DNA from: Prosthecochloris ethylica
GTDB taxonomy: Bacteria; Bacteroidota; Chlorobiia; Chlorobiales; Chlorobiaceae
Reading direction: 5' to 3' (one strand)
Assembly (NCBI RefSeq): GCF_015234275.1
Contig: NZ_JADGII010000006.1
DNA length: 64,000 nt
Part shown: positions 1 through 8,105 of the stretch, piece after piece
Layout: every line of letters begins with the position of its first letter
Numbering within the stretch: the stretch's first letter is position 1
The notes under the pieces: model-generated
Database searches by the model: none
Told to the model about the DNA's origin: nothing
What the model saw: only the letters and a program-made list of their open reading frames with translations
Position numbers and translations under genes: made by a program

Positions 1-149
1 AGCCAGTCATGGAGGGCCTGGCGCGCCGCCTGTTCGGCCTGCGGAGATACCTGCGGACGAGTGAAGAGCAGCGCCCAGTACCCGAGCAGCACGGCAAGCA
101 GACCAACCCCGGCAAGGCCGATTGCCCTGCGCCGAAGAGAGATGCTCAT
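1..149 (-). CDS. Partial membrane-anchored protein, N-terminal 49 residues
   Basis: The minus strand opens with ATG at 149 and stays open to the window edge, so only the first 49 residues are present. They begin with a basic stretch (LRRRAIG), then a hydrophobic segment of about 20 residues ending WALLF, then a polar region. This is a single N-terminal membrane anchor or uncleaved signal. The start codon overlaps the stop of the upstream SRPBCC gene in an ATGA arrangement, which implies translational coupling. I cannot assign a family from this fragment. Confidence 0.6.
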   Translation of the reverse strand, partial: MSISLRRRAIGLAGVGLLAVLLGYWALLFTRPQVSPQAEQAARQALHDW

Positions 150-586
150 GAACGCTCGAGAAGCTCTTTGAGGTGTTCAAGGTTACGGCGGAAACGCGGT
201 TCGAAACCCCATCCGATCAGCGGATCGAACAGCGCGGCAATCCCTTCCGGTGACATGGTAAATCGATAGGTCACCCTGGTCGCGCCGTCTTCATCGGCGA
301 ACTCGATGGTCCCCTCGTAAGGAATCACGCTGTCGGTACTGGCAAACGTGCAGGAGGTTCCCGGCCGATAGGAGGTGATTTTCCACTCCGTCCTGACAGG
401 AAAGCCCATCACGCTGCGCACTTCGTATCCGGCAGTCCCTTTCCCGATCGGACCGGACGTGGTCACGGCGGACTCGATCACGTCCTCCTGCCAGACACGG
501 TCGTTGGAAATGTCGGTAAGGTAGGACTCGACATCCGCTAACGGACGCTCGATGATGACTGAACTGGTAATCTGCATGGTCTTCAT
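146..586 (-). CDS. SRPBCC-family (polyketide cyclase/START-like) protein
   Basis: About 146 residues with the look of the SRPBCC ligand-binding fold: an N-terminal strand followed by a helix with the PLADVESYLTDI pattern, VWQEDVIES, a central region with TEWKITSYRPGTSC, and a C-terminal helix (RFRRNLEHLKELLER). Such proteins bind hydrophobic ligands, and no substrate can be named here. I chose the ATG at 586 because the open frame continues upstream but would then run over the divergent purT start. The stop overlaps the next minus-strand gene by ATGA, so the two form an operon. Confidence 0.7.
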   Translation of the reverse strand: MKTMQITSSVIIERPLADVESYLTDISNDRVWQEDVIESAVTTSGPIGKGTAGYEVRSVMGFPVRTEWKITSYRPGTSCTFASTDSVIPYEGTIEFADEDGATRVTYRFTMSPEGIAALFDPLIGWGFEPRFRRNLEHLKELLERS

Positions 587-705
587 TTTTTTGTGTGAAC
601 AGCGAACGGCGACCAATAATTCCGCAGGTTTCACGAGTTTGCTTCTACGCATCGGCTTTGCGTATTTTCCAGTTGTATCATCAACCTCTTTGCTCTCTAC
701 GACGT

Positions 706-1884
706 ATGACATCCATGCCGAAAAAAATCATGCTGCTTGGCAGCGGTGAACTGGGAAAGGAATTCGTGATTGCCGCCAAACGCCTGGGGCAGCATGTCAT
801 CGCTGTCGACAACTACGATAACGCTCCTGCCCAGCAGGTGGCCGATGAGCGGGAAGTGATCGACATGCTCGACGGAACGGCTCTCGACCGGATTGTCGCA
901 GAGCACCGGCCGGACATCATCGTACCGGAAATCGAAGCGATCCGCACGGAGCGCCTCTATGCCTATGAAGAGCGCGGCATCAGGGTCGTACCCTCGGCCA
1001 GGGCCGTGAATTTCACCATGAACCGCAAGGCGATCCGCGATCTCGCAGCACAGGAGCTGGGCCTGAGGACGGCCCGCTACCGATATGCTTCTTCTCTCGA
1101 CGAACTGCGCCGGGCGATCGATGAGATCGGCCTGCCATGCGTGGTCAAACCCCTGATGAGTTCCTCGGGCAAGGGCCAGTCGACCGTGAAAAGCTCCGGG
1201 GAGATCGAAAAGGCATGGAGGTATTCGCAGAGCGGGAAACGGGGAGACAGCACGGAAGTGATCGTCGAAGGGTTCGTGGACTTCCATACGGAGATCACGC
1301 TCCTGACCGTAACCCAGCAGAACGGCCCCACACTCTTCTGTTCCCCGATCGGCCACCGCCAGGAGAGAGGGGACTACCAGGAAAGCTGGCAGCCCTGCCC
1401 GATACTCGACGAACAGCTCCGCGAAGCACAGGACATGGCAGAAAAAGTCACCCGGGCTCTTGGCGGCGCAGGAATCTGGGGTGTGGAATTTTTCGTGGCA
1501 GACGACGGCCTGTACTTCTCGGAACTCTCCCCGCGACCGCACGATACCGGGATGGTCACCCTGGCCGGTACCCAGAACCTGACGGAATTCGACCTGCACG
1601 CGAGGGCCGTCCTGGAGCTGCCGGTGCCGGAGATTGCACTGCTGCGGGCAGGCGCAAGTGCCGTCATCCTTGCTGACAGCGAAGGCAACGCCCCGGTCTT
1701 CACCGGCATCGACACGGCCATGCTGCAGCCCGGTACCGATATACGCCTGTTCGGCAAACCCTCGACCCGACCGTACCGACGCATGGGGGTTGCGCTTGTC
1801 TCCGGCCAGCCGGACACCGATACCGCTGAACTGCGGAAGCAGGCAACCAGCGCCGCCGCGAAGATCACCGTCACGAGCAGCTGA
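706..1884 (+). CDS. purT: Formate-dependent phosphoribosylglycinamide formyltransferase (GAR transformylase 2)
   Basis: An ATP-grasp enzyme that formylates GAR using formate and ATP, the third step of purine synthesis in the cytoplasm. The protein is about 392 residues, the usual PurT length. Visible motifs are the N-terminal Rossmann segment IMLLGSGELGKE, the PurT-specific VPEIEAI, the ATP-grasp loop KPLMSSSGKGQS, and the metal-binding C-terminal segment FFVADDGLYFSELSPRPHDTG. The start could be ATG 706 or ATG 715, since no clear Shine-Dalgarno decides between them. The frame is open further upstream, but that part overlaps the divergent SRPBCC gene. It is transcribed towards rlmD and ends in a convergent 81-bp gap. 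Confidence 0.93.
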   Translation: MTSMPKKIMLLGSGELGKEFVIAAKRLGQHVIAVDNYDNAPAQQVADEREVIDMLDGTALDRIVAEHRPDIIVPEIEAIRTERLYAYEERGIRVVPSARAVNFTMNRKAIRDLAAQELGLRTARYRYASSLDELRRAIDEIGLPCVVKPLMSSSGKGQSTVKSSGEIEKAWRYSQSGKRGDSTEVIVEGFVDFHTEITLLTVTQQNGPTLFCSPIGHRQERGDYQESWQPCPILDEQLREAQDMAEKVTRALGGAGIWGVEFFVADDGLYFSELSPRPHDTGMVTLAGTQNLTEFDLHARAVLELPVPEIALLRAGASAVILADSEGNAPVFTGIDTAMLQPGTDIRLFGKPSTRPYRRMGVALVSGQPDTDTAELRKQATSAAAKITVTSS

Positions 1885-1965
1885 CGAAAGCAGGGCGACG
1901 GAGACCCGGTAACTGCATGGACGCCAGGGCATCGACCGCTCCACGATTCGACAGATCAACACTCT

Positions 1966-3402
1966 TCATACCGTCCTCCGGAAGCAGGCGAGCGTTTCGA
2001 TGTGACTGGTGTGCGGGAACATGTCGACCGGCTGCACCTCGTCGAGCCGGTAATCCCACTGACAGATTTCCTTGCCGTCGCGGGCAAGGTTCGCCGGGTT
2101 GCAGCTGACGTAGACGATAGTCTCGGGCTGCAGTTTCAGCATGGTTTTCAGCGCTTTGGGATGCATGCCCGCCCGGGGAGGATCGGTCACGATCACTCTC
2201 GGCATGCCGTACTCCCCGAGTGTCGGAAGCAGGCTTTCGAAATTCTTGAGGTCGGCATGGATAAACGAGGCATTGCCGATGCCGTTGGCCTGTGCATTTT
2301 CACGCGCATCGATAATGGAGCTTTCCACCACCTCGAGCCCGACAGCCCGGCGACACCGCTCTGCAAGGTACAGGGTAATGGTCCCGGTTCCGCAGTACAG
2401 GTCATAGACAACGTCATTCTCCTCGAGACCTGCCAGGTTCATGATACCGTCATAGAGCGCTTCGGCCTGGCGGGTGTTGGTCTGAAAAAACGAATTGGCC
2501 GAAATCCTGAAATGCAGGTCGCCCAGCCGCTCGCGGATGGTTCCGTCGCCATGGATCACCTGTTCCGAGTCACCGACAGCCACCGTGTTTTTCCTGGTGG
2601 TCACGTTGTTGACAATCGTCATCTTCTGCTCCGGCATCCGTTCGAGCAACCGGTCACGGTATGCCTGCATCAGCTTCGCATCGAACGCCGAGGTCACGAT
2701 ATTGACCATGAGTTCATCATGTTCTTCGCTGTAGCGAAGCATGAGATTTCGCAGGAACCCGGTATGCTCACGAATCGCATAGGGCTCCACCCCGTGCTCG
2801 ATCACGAACTCGCGGGTCACCGAAAGCGCTTCGTTCATGCAGGGTTTGGCCAGGTAGCAGGTATCGATTTCGAGCACTTTTTCGAAATTACCGGGAGCGT
2901 GAAAACCGAGCGCAAAGTCTTTCGGCCTTGAAAGAGTTTCCAAGTCGAGTTCCTCTGGAAGCAGGTAGCGCTTGCTCGAACAGGAAAATTCCACCTTGTT
3001 GCGGTAATGGCAGACCTCGGGGGCCGGCTTCACCGGCAGAACGTCAACAGCTGTCAGACCGCCGATATGGCTGAGTGCATCGGCTACTTTCTTGTGCTTG
3101 TAGGAGAGCTGGGCATCGTAACGTACATGCATCCATTTGCAGCCGCCGCACACACCGAAGACAGGGCAGACCGGGTCGACACGATCGGATGAAGGTTCGA
3201 GCAGCTCGAGACTGACCGCCTCGAGATACCGGGGCTTCACCCTGATGATCTTCGCCCGTACACGGTCACCGACAGCCAGCGTACCGCGCACCAGTGCACC
3301 TGCTCCACTCTCGAGCACTCCGAAACACTGGTCCTTTTCAGCGATATCGGAAATAACAAGCTCGATCTCTTCTCCTTTCCTGTACACGTCACGTAATGAC
3401 AT
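1966..3402 (-). CDS. rlmD: 23S rRNA (uracil-5-)-methyltransferase, RlmD/RumA-TrmA family
   Basis: A SAM-dependent RNA m5U methyltransferase of 478 residues. An N-terminal TRAM-like region is followed by the iron-sulfur cysteine cluster CPVFGVCGGCKWMH (residues about 79-92), with a further Cys near 167. The C-terminal catalytic domain has the SAM loop DLYCGTGTITLYLA, the motif VTDPPRAGMHPK and the nucleophile motif VYVSCNPANLARD. The start lies 3 bp after the stop of the ROK kinase, so it is the last gene of the minus-strand run coming from rpmH. The target (U1939 versus U747 or a tRNA site) cannot be fixed from sequence alone. Confidence 0.88.
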   Translation of the reverse strand: MSLRDVYRKGEEIELVISDIAEKDQCFGVLESGAGALVRGTLAVGDRVRAKIIRVKPRYLEAVSLELLEPSSDRVDPVCPVFGVCGGCKWMHVRYDAQLSYKHKKVADALSHIGGLTAVDVLPVKPAPEVCHYRNKVEFSCSSKRYLLPEELDLETLSRPKDFALGFHAPGNFEKVLEIDTCYLAKPCMNEALSVTREFVIEHGVEPYAIREHTGFLRNLMLRYSEEHDELMVNIVTSAFDAKLMQAYRDRLLERMPEQKMTIVNNVTTRKNTVAVGDSEQVIHGDGTIRERLGDLHFRISANSFFQTNTRQAEALYDGIMNLAGLEENDVVYDLYCGTGTITLYLAERCRRAVGLEVVESSIIDARENAQANGIGNASFIHADLKNFESLLPTLGEYGMPRVIVTDPPRAGMHPKALKTMLKLQPETIVYVSCNPANLARDGKEICQWDYRLDEVQPVDMFPHTSHIETLACFRRTV

Positions 3403-3405
3403 ACT

Positions 3406-4320
3406 TTATCTGTTTGCTGTTAACAATGCGGCTCCGAACACTCCCGCGCTGTCACCAAGCAGGGGCCTGGCGAACGGGATATCGAGGGAACCGTTGAAGA
3501 GATGGCGTTCCACCGCCCTGCGGGTACGGTCGGTATAGAGCAGGTCGATATTGCCGACACCGCCGCCGATAACGACCAGGGAAGGATCGAGAATATTGAT
3601 CACCCCGGCAACCGCCCTGCCGAATCCTTCGACCAGACGGCTCATCACCTCAGCTGCTGCAGGGTCACTGTCCGCCCGCTGAGCAATCTCCGGCAGAGGC
3701 CGGTGACTGCCTGCCAGAGCCACGTAGTATCGTTCGAGCGCCGGACCCGAAAGGACAGTTTCGACACATCCCCTCCTTCCGCAATAACAGGGGTCGCCCC
3801 CCTCGACGAGGACATTGTGGCCCCACTCGCCGGCAATGCCGTGCGCCCCGTGCAGCAGTCGGCCGCCACAGATGATACCGCCGCCGACACCGGTACCGAG
3901 AATGATGCCGAACACCGCTCCGCTGCCGGCAGATGCGACCTCCCGACCCGCCCCGAGACGGTACTCTGCGAGAGCGAAGCAGTTGGCGTCGTTCTCCACC
4001 AGGACCTCCCGCTGAAGAAGCTTTTCAAGATCTCTCCGGATCGTGGTGCCGTTCAGGCAGACCGTATTTGAATTTTTCAGCCGGCCGGTCCGGCTGTCGA
4101 TCGACCCCGGTGTACCGATGCCGATGCAGGCAGGAATGCGAGCACCGCTCTCCCGGGACATACGCTGCAGCAGCAACTCTATTCTGGAGAGAATGTGAGG
4201 GTAGCCTTTCTCTGCCTCCGTAGGCAGCCGGAGGCGTATGAGCGGCCTGAGCCCGCAAGCGTCAAGCACGACTCCTTCGACCTTGGTGCCCCCCAGATCT
4301 ATTCCCCAGAGCTGCTGCAT
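3406..4320 (-). CDS. ROK-family sugar kinase (glucokinase/N-acetylhexosamine kinase type)
   Basis: A 304-residue ROK kinase that phosphorylates a hexose with ATP. Motifs seen: N-terminal phosphate loop GIDLGGTKVEG, the ENDANCFALAE active-site stretch with catalytic Asp, GTGVGGGII, and the ROK zinc-binding signature HNVLVEGGDPCYCGRRGCVE. Sugar specificity (glucose, fructose, N-acetylglucosamine or mannose) is not decidable here. It sits 3 bp from both neighbours in a compact minus-strand operon, between the PAP2 phosphatase and rlmD. Confidence 0.87.
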   Translation of the reverse strand: MQQLWGIDLGGTKVEGVVLDACGLRPLIRLRLPTEAEKGYPHILSRIELLLQRMSRESGARIPACIGIGTPGSIDSRTGRLKNSNTVCLNGTTIRRDLEKLLQREVLVENDANCFALAEYRLGAGREVASAGSGAVFGIILGTGVGGGIICGGRLLHGAHGIAGEWGHNVLVEGGDPCYCGRRGCVETVLSGPALERYYVALAGSHRPLPEIAQRADSDPAAAEVMSRLVEGFGRAVAGVINILDPSLVVIGGGVGNIDLLYTDRTRRAVERHLFNGSLDIPFARPLLGDSAGVFGAALLTANR

Positions 4321-4323
4321 AGA

Positions 4324-4920
4324 CTACCCCCTTTTCGCGTTACGCAGGTAACCGACCTGGACTACATTCTTGAACCACCATGAACAACAGAGGTACACCA
4401 CTGCACCGCACCCCGCCCCAATGAGAATTCCCGCCAGGACATCGGAAGGATAGTGCACCCCCACGTACATCCTCGACCATGACACGATCAGGGCATAACC
4501 GATTGCCACACCGCTGAAGAGGCGTTCCGTCAGGCCACCCCCGGTGAAACAGATCCGGATCACGGCCGCAGAAGCAGCTGAAACCGATGCGTGTGTCGAA
4601 GCGAACGAGAACGAGCGCGGCGCCTCGATCAGTAACCGGCACCACTCAAGTTCGAAGCATGGTCTCGGCCTTCCGGCAAGGGGCTTGAGGATACCCGATG
4701 TCACCACTCCGGCAGCACATGCGGCAAGTACGGCAAGGAACAGGATGAGCACCCCCTGCTTTCCCCGGTACACCACAACAAACAGGGCCGCCAGGAGAAC
4801 GACAGCACCTGACAGCCCCGGACTGGAAACGGACACCATGAAATGGTCTGCAGCAGGATGAACCAGATGACGGTTCACCAGTTTCAGAAACAGTTCATCC
4901 GCCTGCTGCAGCAGCTCCAT
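4324..4920 (-). CDS. PAP2-superfamily membrane phosphatase
   Basis: A 198-residue integral membrane protein with about five hydrophobic segments. It carries the three PAP2 motifs: KPLAGRPRP, then FASTHAS in place of the usual PSGH, then SRMYVGVHYPSDVLAG with the catalytic His and Asp. The family dephosphorylates undecaprenyl diphosphate, phosphatidic acid or related lipid phosphates on the outer membrane face. The motif-2 change keeps Ser and His but loses Pro and Gly. It lies 9 bp from yidC, in the same minus-strand operon. Confidence 0.82.
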   Translation of the reverse strand: MELLQQADELFLKLVNRHLVHPAADHFMVSVSSPGLSGAVVLLAALFVVVYRGKQGVLILFLAVLAACAAGVVTSGILKPLAGRPRPCFELEWCRLLIEAPRSFSFASTHASVSAASAAVIRICFTGGGLTERLFSGVAIGYALIVSWSRMYVGVHYPSDVLAGILIGAGCGAVVYLCCSWWFKNVVQVGYLRNAKRG

Positions 4921-4929
4921 GGCATGACC

Positions 4930-6684
4930 TCAACGCTTGCGCGAATTCTTTTTCTTTTTCTGGCCCTTTGCAGGAGACGGGGCCGGAGAAATCGCCGGCA
5001 GGTCCTCCGTGGACGTGGTTTTATTGATATACCAGGTCTGCGCGATACTGAAGACATTGAACATCAGGTAGTAGAGCCCGAGACCTGCCGGAAGGTTGTT
5101 GAAAAACAACAGCATCATGGCCGGGAAAATATAGAGCATGGCCTTCATCTGCTCGTTGGTCTGTGATGCCGGCGTGATTTTCTGCTGCACGTAGACCGCC
5201 CCGGCCATCAGGATCGGAAACAGGGCGATATGATCACCGTAGAGCGGAATGCTGAACCCGAAATCGAGAATGGAATCCGGGACCGAGAGATCCTTCGCCC
5301 AGAGAAATCCCTCCTGGCGGAGCTGGATCGACGAACGGAAAACATAGAACATGGCAAACAGAAGCGGCATCTGGATCACGACAGGCAGACAGCCTCCGAG
5401 CGGATTGACCCCAGCCTCCTTGTAGATCCTGCTGAGTTCGCTCTGCATTTTCGCCGGATTGTCCTTGTATTTCTCCTGAAGCTCCTTGAGCATCGGCTGC
5501 AGGGCCGCCATTTTTTTCATGGACTTCGTGGAAGCCATGGTCAATGGATACGTGACGAGCTTGATCAAGAGAGCGAAAATGATGATGATGAGCCCGTAGT
5601 TGCCGATAAAGTTGTTCAGGAGATTGAAAATGGGCAGGATAATGTACTCGGCAAAAGGACGCGTCAGCCAGTCCCATCCGAAATCCATGATCTTTTCGAG
5701 ATCCACTCCGAGAGCCTTGACCGTATTGTAGCTGATCGGCCCGACATAGAGGTCGAGTGATTCCGTAAAGGTGTTTTCGTCTGACGGAACCCGGAATTTC
5801 AGTGCGGCCGTATAGTCTTCGAACAGCTGGCCGGCAAACCGCTCACCTGTAAGGTAGACCCCTTCCGTCGCGGACGAGGGAATCAGCGAAGCGACAAAGT
5901 ACTTGGTGCGCACGGCAACCCATTCCGCCGTGCCGGACTGCTCTTCACGATAGTTTCGTGACGGATCGGCTGCATCGAGCTTGAGCAGTCCTCCGCCCAT
6001 GTAGGCTGAAGCCCAGGAATGCTGGAGCTCATCCTCGTCATTTTTTTCTGAATGCACCAGGCCCCCGTCCCACTGCACCTGCAGCTCGTCACCGGCGAGC
6101 TGGCCGGCGAAACCGTTCATCTGCACATCATAGCCGATACGATAGCTGTCACCGCTGAACGTATAGACCACGTCGATGGTTTTGCCCGGCGATACCTCGA
6201 GCGAATAACGAACATCGAAGGTCTCATCTCCTGAAAGCGATGTTTCTCTCCCGGGGGTTGACGTCCTGAAATAGAGATCGCGGGTGTCGATCGATTTTCC
6301 TCCCCTGGTCAGGAAAAACAGTGACAGGGCTCCGCTGTCGGTATTCTTGACAAGATCGAACCGCTCACGGTTGGAGTCGAGATGCTCCTTGAGAACCAGG
6401 GATTTCAACGTCGCTCCGTGACTGGAGAGCACGGCGGTAAAGAGTTCGTTATCGATGGTCAGGAGCTGCTCTTCACCTTGCGCAGCTGCTGAAAACTCCC
6501 CGAGCATATCGCCGGGACCGGCTTCTGCAGCCCGCTCGCGCTCTGTCGCCATATCATCCTCGACTGCCGCGGCAACAGGACGGTCCATTTCCTGAAGGGG
6601 CTTGCGCTCCGGGGCCATGAACTGCATCCATACAATCATGATCAACGCGATCAAGACAAGGCCGATCACCGAATTTTTATCCAT
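4930..6684 (-). CDS. yidC: Membrane protein insertase YidC
   Basis: An inner-membrane insertase/foldase of 584 residues from the ATG at 6684. An N-terminal transmembrane anchor (VIGLVLIALIMIVWMQF) is followed by a large periplasmic beta domain and then the conserved C-terminal core. The core contains NYGLIIIIFALLIKLVTYPLT, the MKKMAALQP cytoplasmic loop and the GGCLPVVIQMPLLFAMF helix. The tail is lysine/arginine-rich, as in Gram-negative YidC that contacts ribosomes. The frame is open upstream, but that part lies inside yidD. The chosen start overlaps the end of yidD by 8 bp. Confidence 0.95.
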   Translation of the reverse strand: MDKNSVIGLVLIALIMIVWMQFMAPERKPLQEMDRPVAAAVEDDMATERERAAEAGPGDMLGEFSAAAQGEEQLLTIDNELFTAVLSSHGATLKSLVLKEHLDSNRERFDLVKNTDSGALSLFFLTRGGKSIDTRDLYFRTSTPGRETSLSGDETFDVRYSLEVSPGKTIDVVYTFSGDSYRIGYDVQMNGFAGQLAGDELQVQWDGGLVHSEKNDEDELQHSWASAYMGGGLLKLDAADPSRNYREEQSGTAEWVAVRTKYFVASLIPSSATEGVYLTGERFAGQLFEDYTAALKFRVPSDENTFTESLDLYVGPISYNTVKALGVDLEKIMDFGWDWLTRPFAEYIILPIFNLLNNFIGNYGLIIIIFALLIKLVTYPLTMASTKSMKKMAALQPMLKELQEKYKDNPAKMQSELSRIYKEAGVNPLGGCLPVVIQMPLLFAMFYVFRSSIQLRQEGFLWAKDLSVPDSILDFGFSIPLYGDHIALFPILMAGAVYVQQKITPASQTNEQMKAMLYIFPAMMLLFFNNLPAGLGLYYLMFNVFSIAQTWYINKTTSTEDLPAISPAPSPAKGQKKKKNSRKR

Positions 6685-6958
6685 TATCTTGTTTTTTTGA
6701 ATGTTTTGATGGTGTTCCCGGTAACGGGACGGGATCGTACCCGCCTTTGTTGAACGGATTACAGCGCAGTACACGCCAGACCGTCAGAAGCGTTGCGTGA
6801 AAAAAATTAAAGCGCTCGTAGGCTTCAAGCGCGTAGCGGGAACACGTGGGATAAAATCGACAGGATGGTCCTGTAACAGGCGAAATGTAGGACCGGTAAA
6901 ACGTAATCAGCAGAACAGGAATCCTGTTGACCGTTTTCCAGAAAGAATTGAGTTCCAT
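6677..6958 (-). CDS. yidD: Membrane protein insertion efficiency factor YidD
   Basis: A 93-residue YidD-family protein. The family core is plain: YRSYISPVTGPSCRFYPTCS, then YALEAYERF, then WRVLRCNPFNKGGYDPVP. It is a small membrane-associated protein encoded between rnpA and yidC in most bacteria and assists YidC-dependent insertion. Its 3' end overlaps the yidC start by 8 bp, consistent with coupling. Confidence 0.92.
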   Translation of the reverse strand: MELNSFWKTVNRIPVLLITFYRSYISPVTGPSCRFYPTCSRYALEAYERFNFFHATLLTVWRVLRCNPFNKGGYDPVPLPGTPSKHSKKQDNG

Positions 6959-6971
6959 GATGCTTGTTTAT

Positions 6972-7433
6972 CTACGGGCTTTCAGCATTCCGGCAATCCT
7001 GGTCATTTTCTGCATCAAGATTGCGGATCACATCTTCAAGCAGTCCGTTGATCTCTTTTCGCAACATATCGACAGAAAGCGCGGTACCGGTACGACCGGT
7101 ATAGATCAATGCCATGCACAATGATTTGCCGCTCTTCCTGGCCAGGGAGCGGGCACAGGCCACTGCCGACGATTTTTCATGACGATAGGCCTCTCTCATC
7201 AGCCTCCTGATCCGGTTTCGACGGGTCGCGCGGGGGACAGCTCTTTTACTGACCACGAACAGCACCTGCGCAGCATCCTGAAGGGTATCATCGTCACGGC
7301 GATTCACAGACGTGTAGAGAATCCTGAGAATACCACGCCTGAAGCTTTTTCCCGAAGCAAAAAGCCCGGCGATCTGTTTTCTCCCCCTGAGAATCTCGTT
7401 TTTTCCCAGGGTGTTTCGGATAACCTGATTCAC
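6972..7433 (-). CDS. rnpA: Ribonuclease P protein component
   Basis: A small basic protein of 153 residues that binds the RNase P RNA and helps cleave tRNA 5' leaders. The RNR signature appears as RATRRNRIRRLMREAYR in the middle of the protein, preceded by VLFVVSKRAVP. The N-terminus has the typical LRGRKQIAGLFASGKSFR. It lies directly downstream of rpmH and upstream of yidD, the canonical order at bacterial origins. The C-terminal tail is longer than average for the family. Confidence 0.9.
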   Translation of the reverse strand: MNQVIRNTLGKNEILRGRKQIAGLFASGKSFRRGILRILYTSVNRRDDDTLQDAAQVLFVVSKRAVPRATRRNRIRRLMREAYRHEKSSAVACARSLARKSGKSLCMALIYTGRTGTALSVDMLRKEINGLLEDVIRNLDAENDQDCRNAESP

Positions 7434-7509
7434 AGCACTGAGACCTGTTCACAAGAACTCCGGCTGGAACCCTGCACGATCATTCCGGAGCAGGGTCGCG
7501 GCAGAATGA

Positions 7510-7671
7510 TTATTTCTTGCTGGTTCCCATCGCACTGCTGACAGAAAGAGAGTGGCGACCTTTGGCACGGCGTGAAGTAATCACCCGACGGCCGTTTTTT
7601 GTAGCCATGCGTGCCCTGAAACCGTGTTTATTGCGTCTTTTTCTGTTATGTGGCTGAAACGTCCTTTTCAT
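7510..7671 (-). CDS. rpmH: 50S ribosomal protein L34
   Basis: Translating the minus strand from ATG 7671 gives 53 residues starting MKRTFQPHNRKRRNKHGFR, followed by ARMATKNGRRVI, which is diagnostic of L34. The C-terminal extension SLSVSSAMGTSKK is slightly longer than in E. coli. It is the first gene of the minus-strand rpmH-rnpA-yidD-yidC run and diverges from dnaA across the origin. Confidence 0.95.
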   Translation of the reverse strand: MKRTFQPHNRKRRNKHGFRARMATKNGRRVITSRRAKGRHSLSVSSAMGTSKK

Positions 7672-8105
7672 GATAGAAACACTCCTCGAATCTACTCAAT
7701 ATTGTATTCAAAAAACAGGATCTCTAATTTATAAATAAGAAAAATGAAATCCAAAAAAATCATCTCGAACCATCCAACCCATCCCTCTCCCCAACCATCA
7801 ACACCAACCGTTATCCACATTGTGGATAACTTGTGGATAAATTTTTTCACTCCCCCGAAACACGCATGAAACCTGAACCAAAATTCTTTCCACACCTGTG
7901 GACAACTCCGAGACCCGTATAGCCTAAGAAACAATAAAAAAACATCTTAACCTGTGGAAAAACAGTGTTGAGATTCTGTTACAACCCGACCCCGTATTTC
8001 CACAACACAATTGTTTTTTATCCACCGAAAATCTTAAATTGTGCACATCGAATGTTGATGATTTTCTCCTGAAGCGACAAACACGTCTTAAATACGCCAC
8101 TCTCC
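7672..8105. other. oriC: Putative oriC, upstream part: DnaA-box cluster and AT-rich stretch
   Basis: The 434-bp gene-free interval between divergent rpmH and dnaA. Perfect DnaA boxes (TTATCCACA or its complement) lie at 7811-7819, 7821-7829 and 7832-7840, packed head to head. One-mismatch boxes lie at 7897-7905, 7953-7961 and 8018-8026. An AT-rich segment at about 7690-7770 could be the unwinding element. The promoters of rpmH and dnaA must also lie here, but I cannot place them. Gene order rpmH | dnaA-dnaN-recF supports an origin. Confidence 0.8.
7811..7840. repeat. Triple perfect DnaA box
   Basis: Three exact consensus DnaA boxes in 30 bp: TTATCCACA at 7811, then TGTGGATAA at 7821 and again at 7832. 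The first two form a head-to-head pair separated by one base, and the third repeats the second orientation 11 bp on, about one helical turn. This spacing suits cooperative DnaA loading. Confidence 0.85.

Noticed and set aside
697..1962. 421-residue open frame on the minus strand opposite purT
   Set aside because: It is a shadow of purT in GC-rich coding sequence, with no recognisable domain and a composition rich in Arg, Gly and Asp typical of antisense frames.
7692..7934. 80-residue minus-strand frame inside the oriC region
   Set aside because: It spans the DnaA boxes, is full of aromatic residues from AT-rich DNA, and has no start signal; an origin is the better reading.
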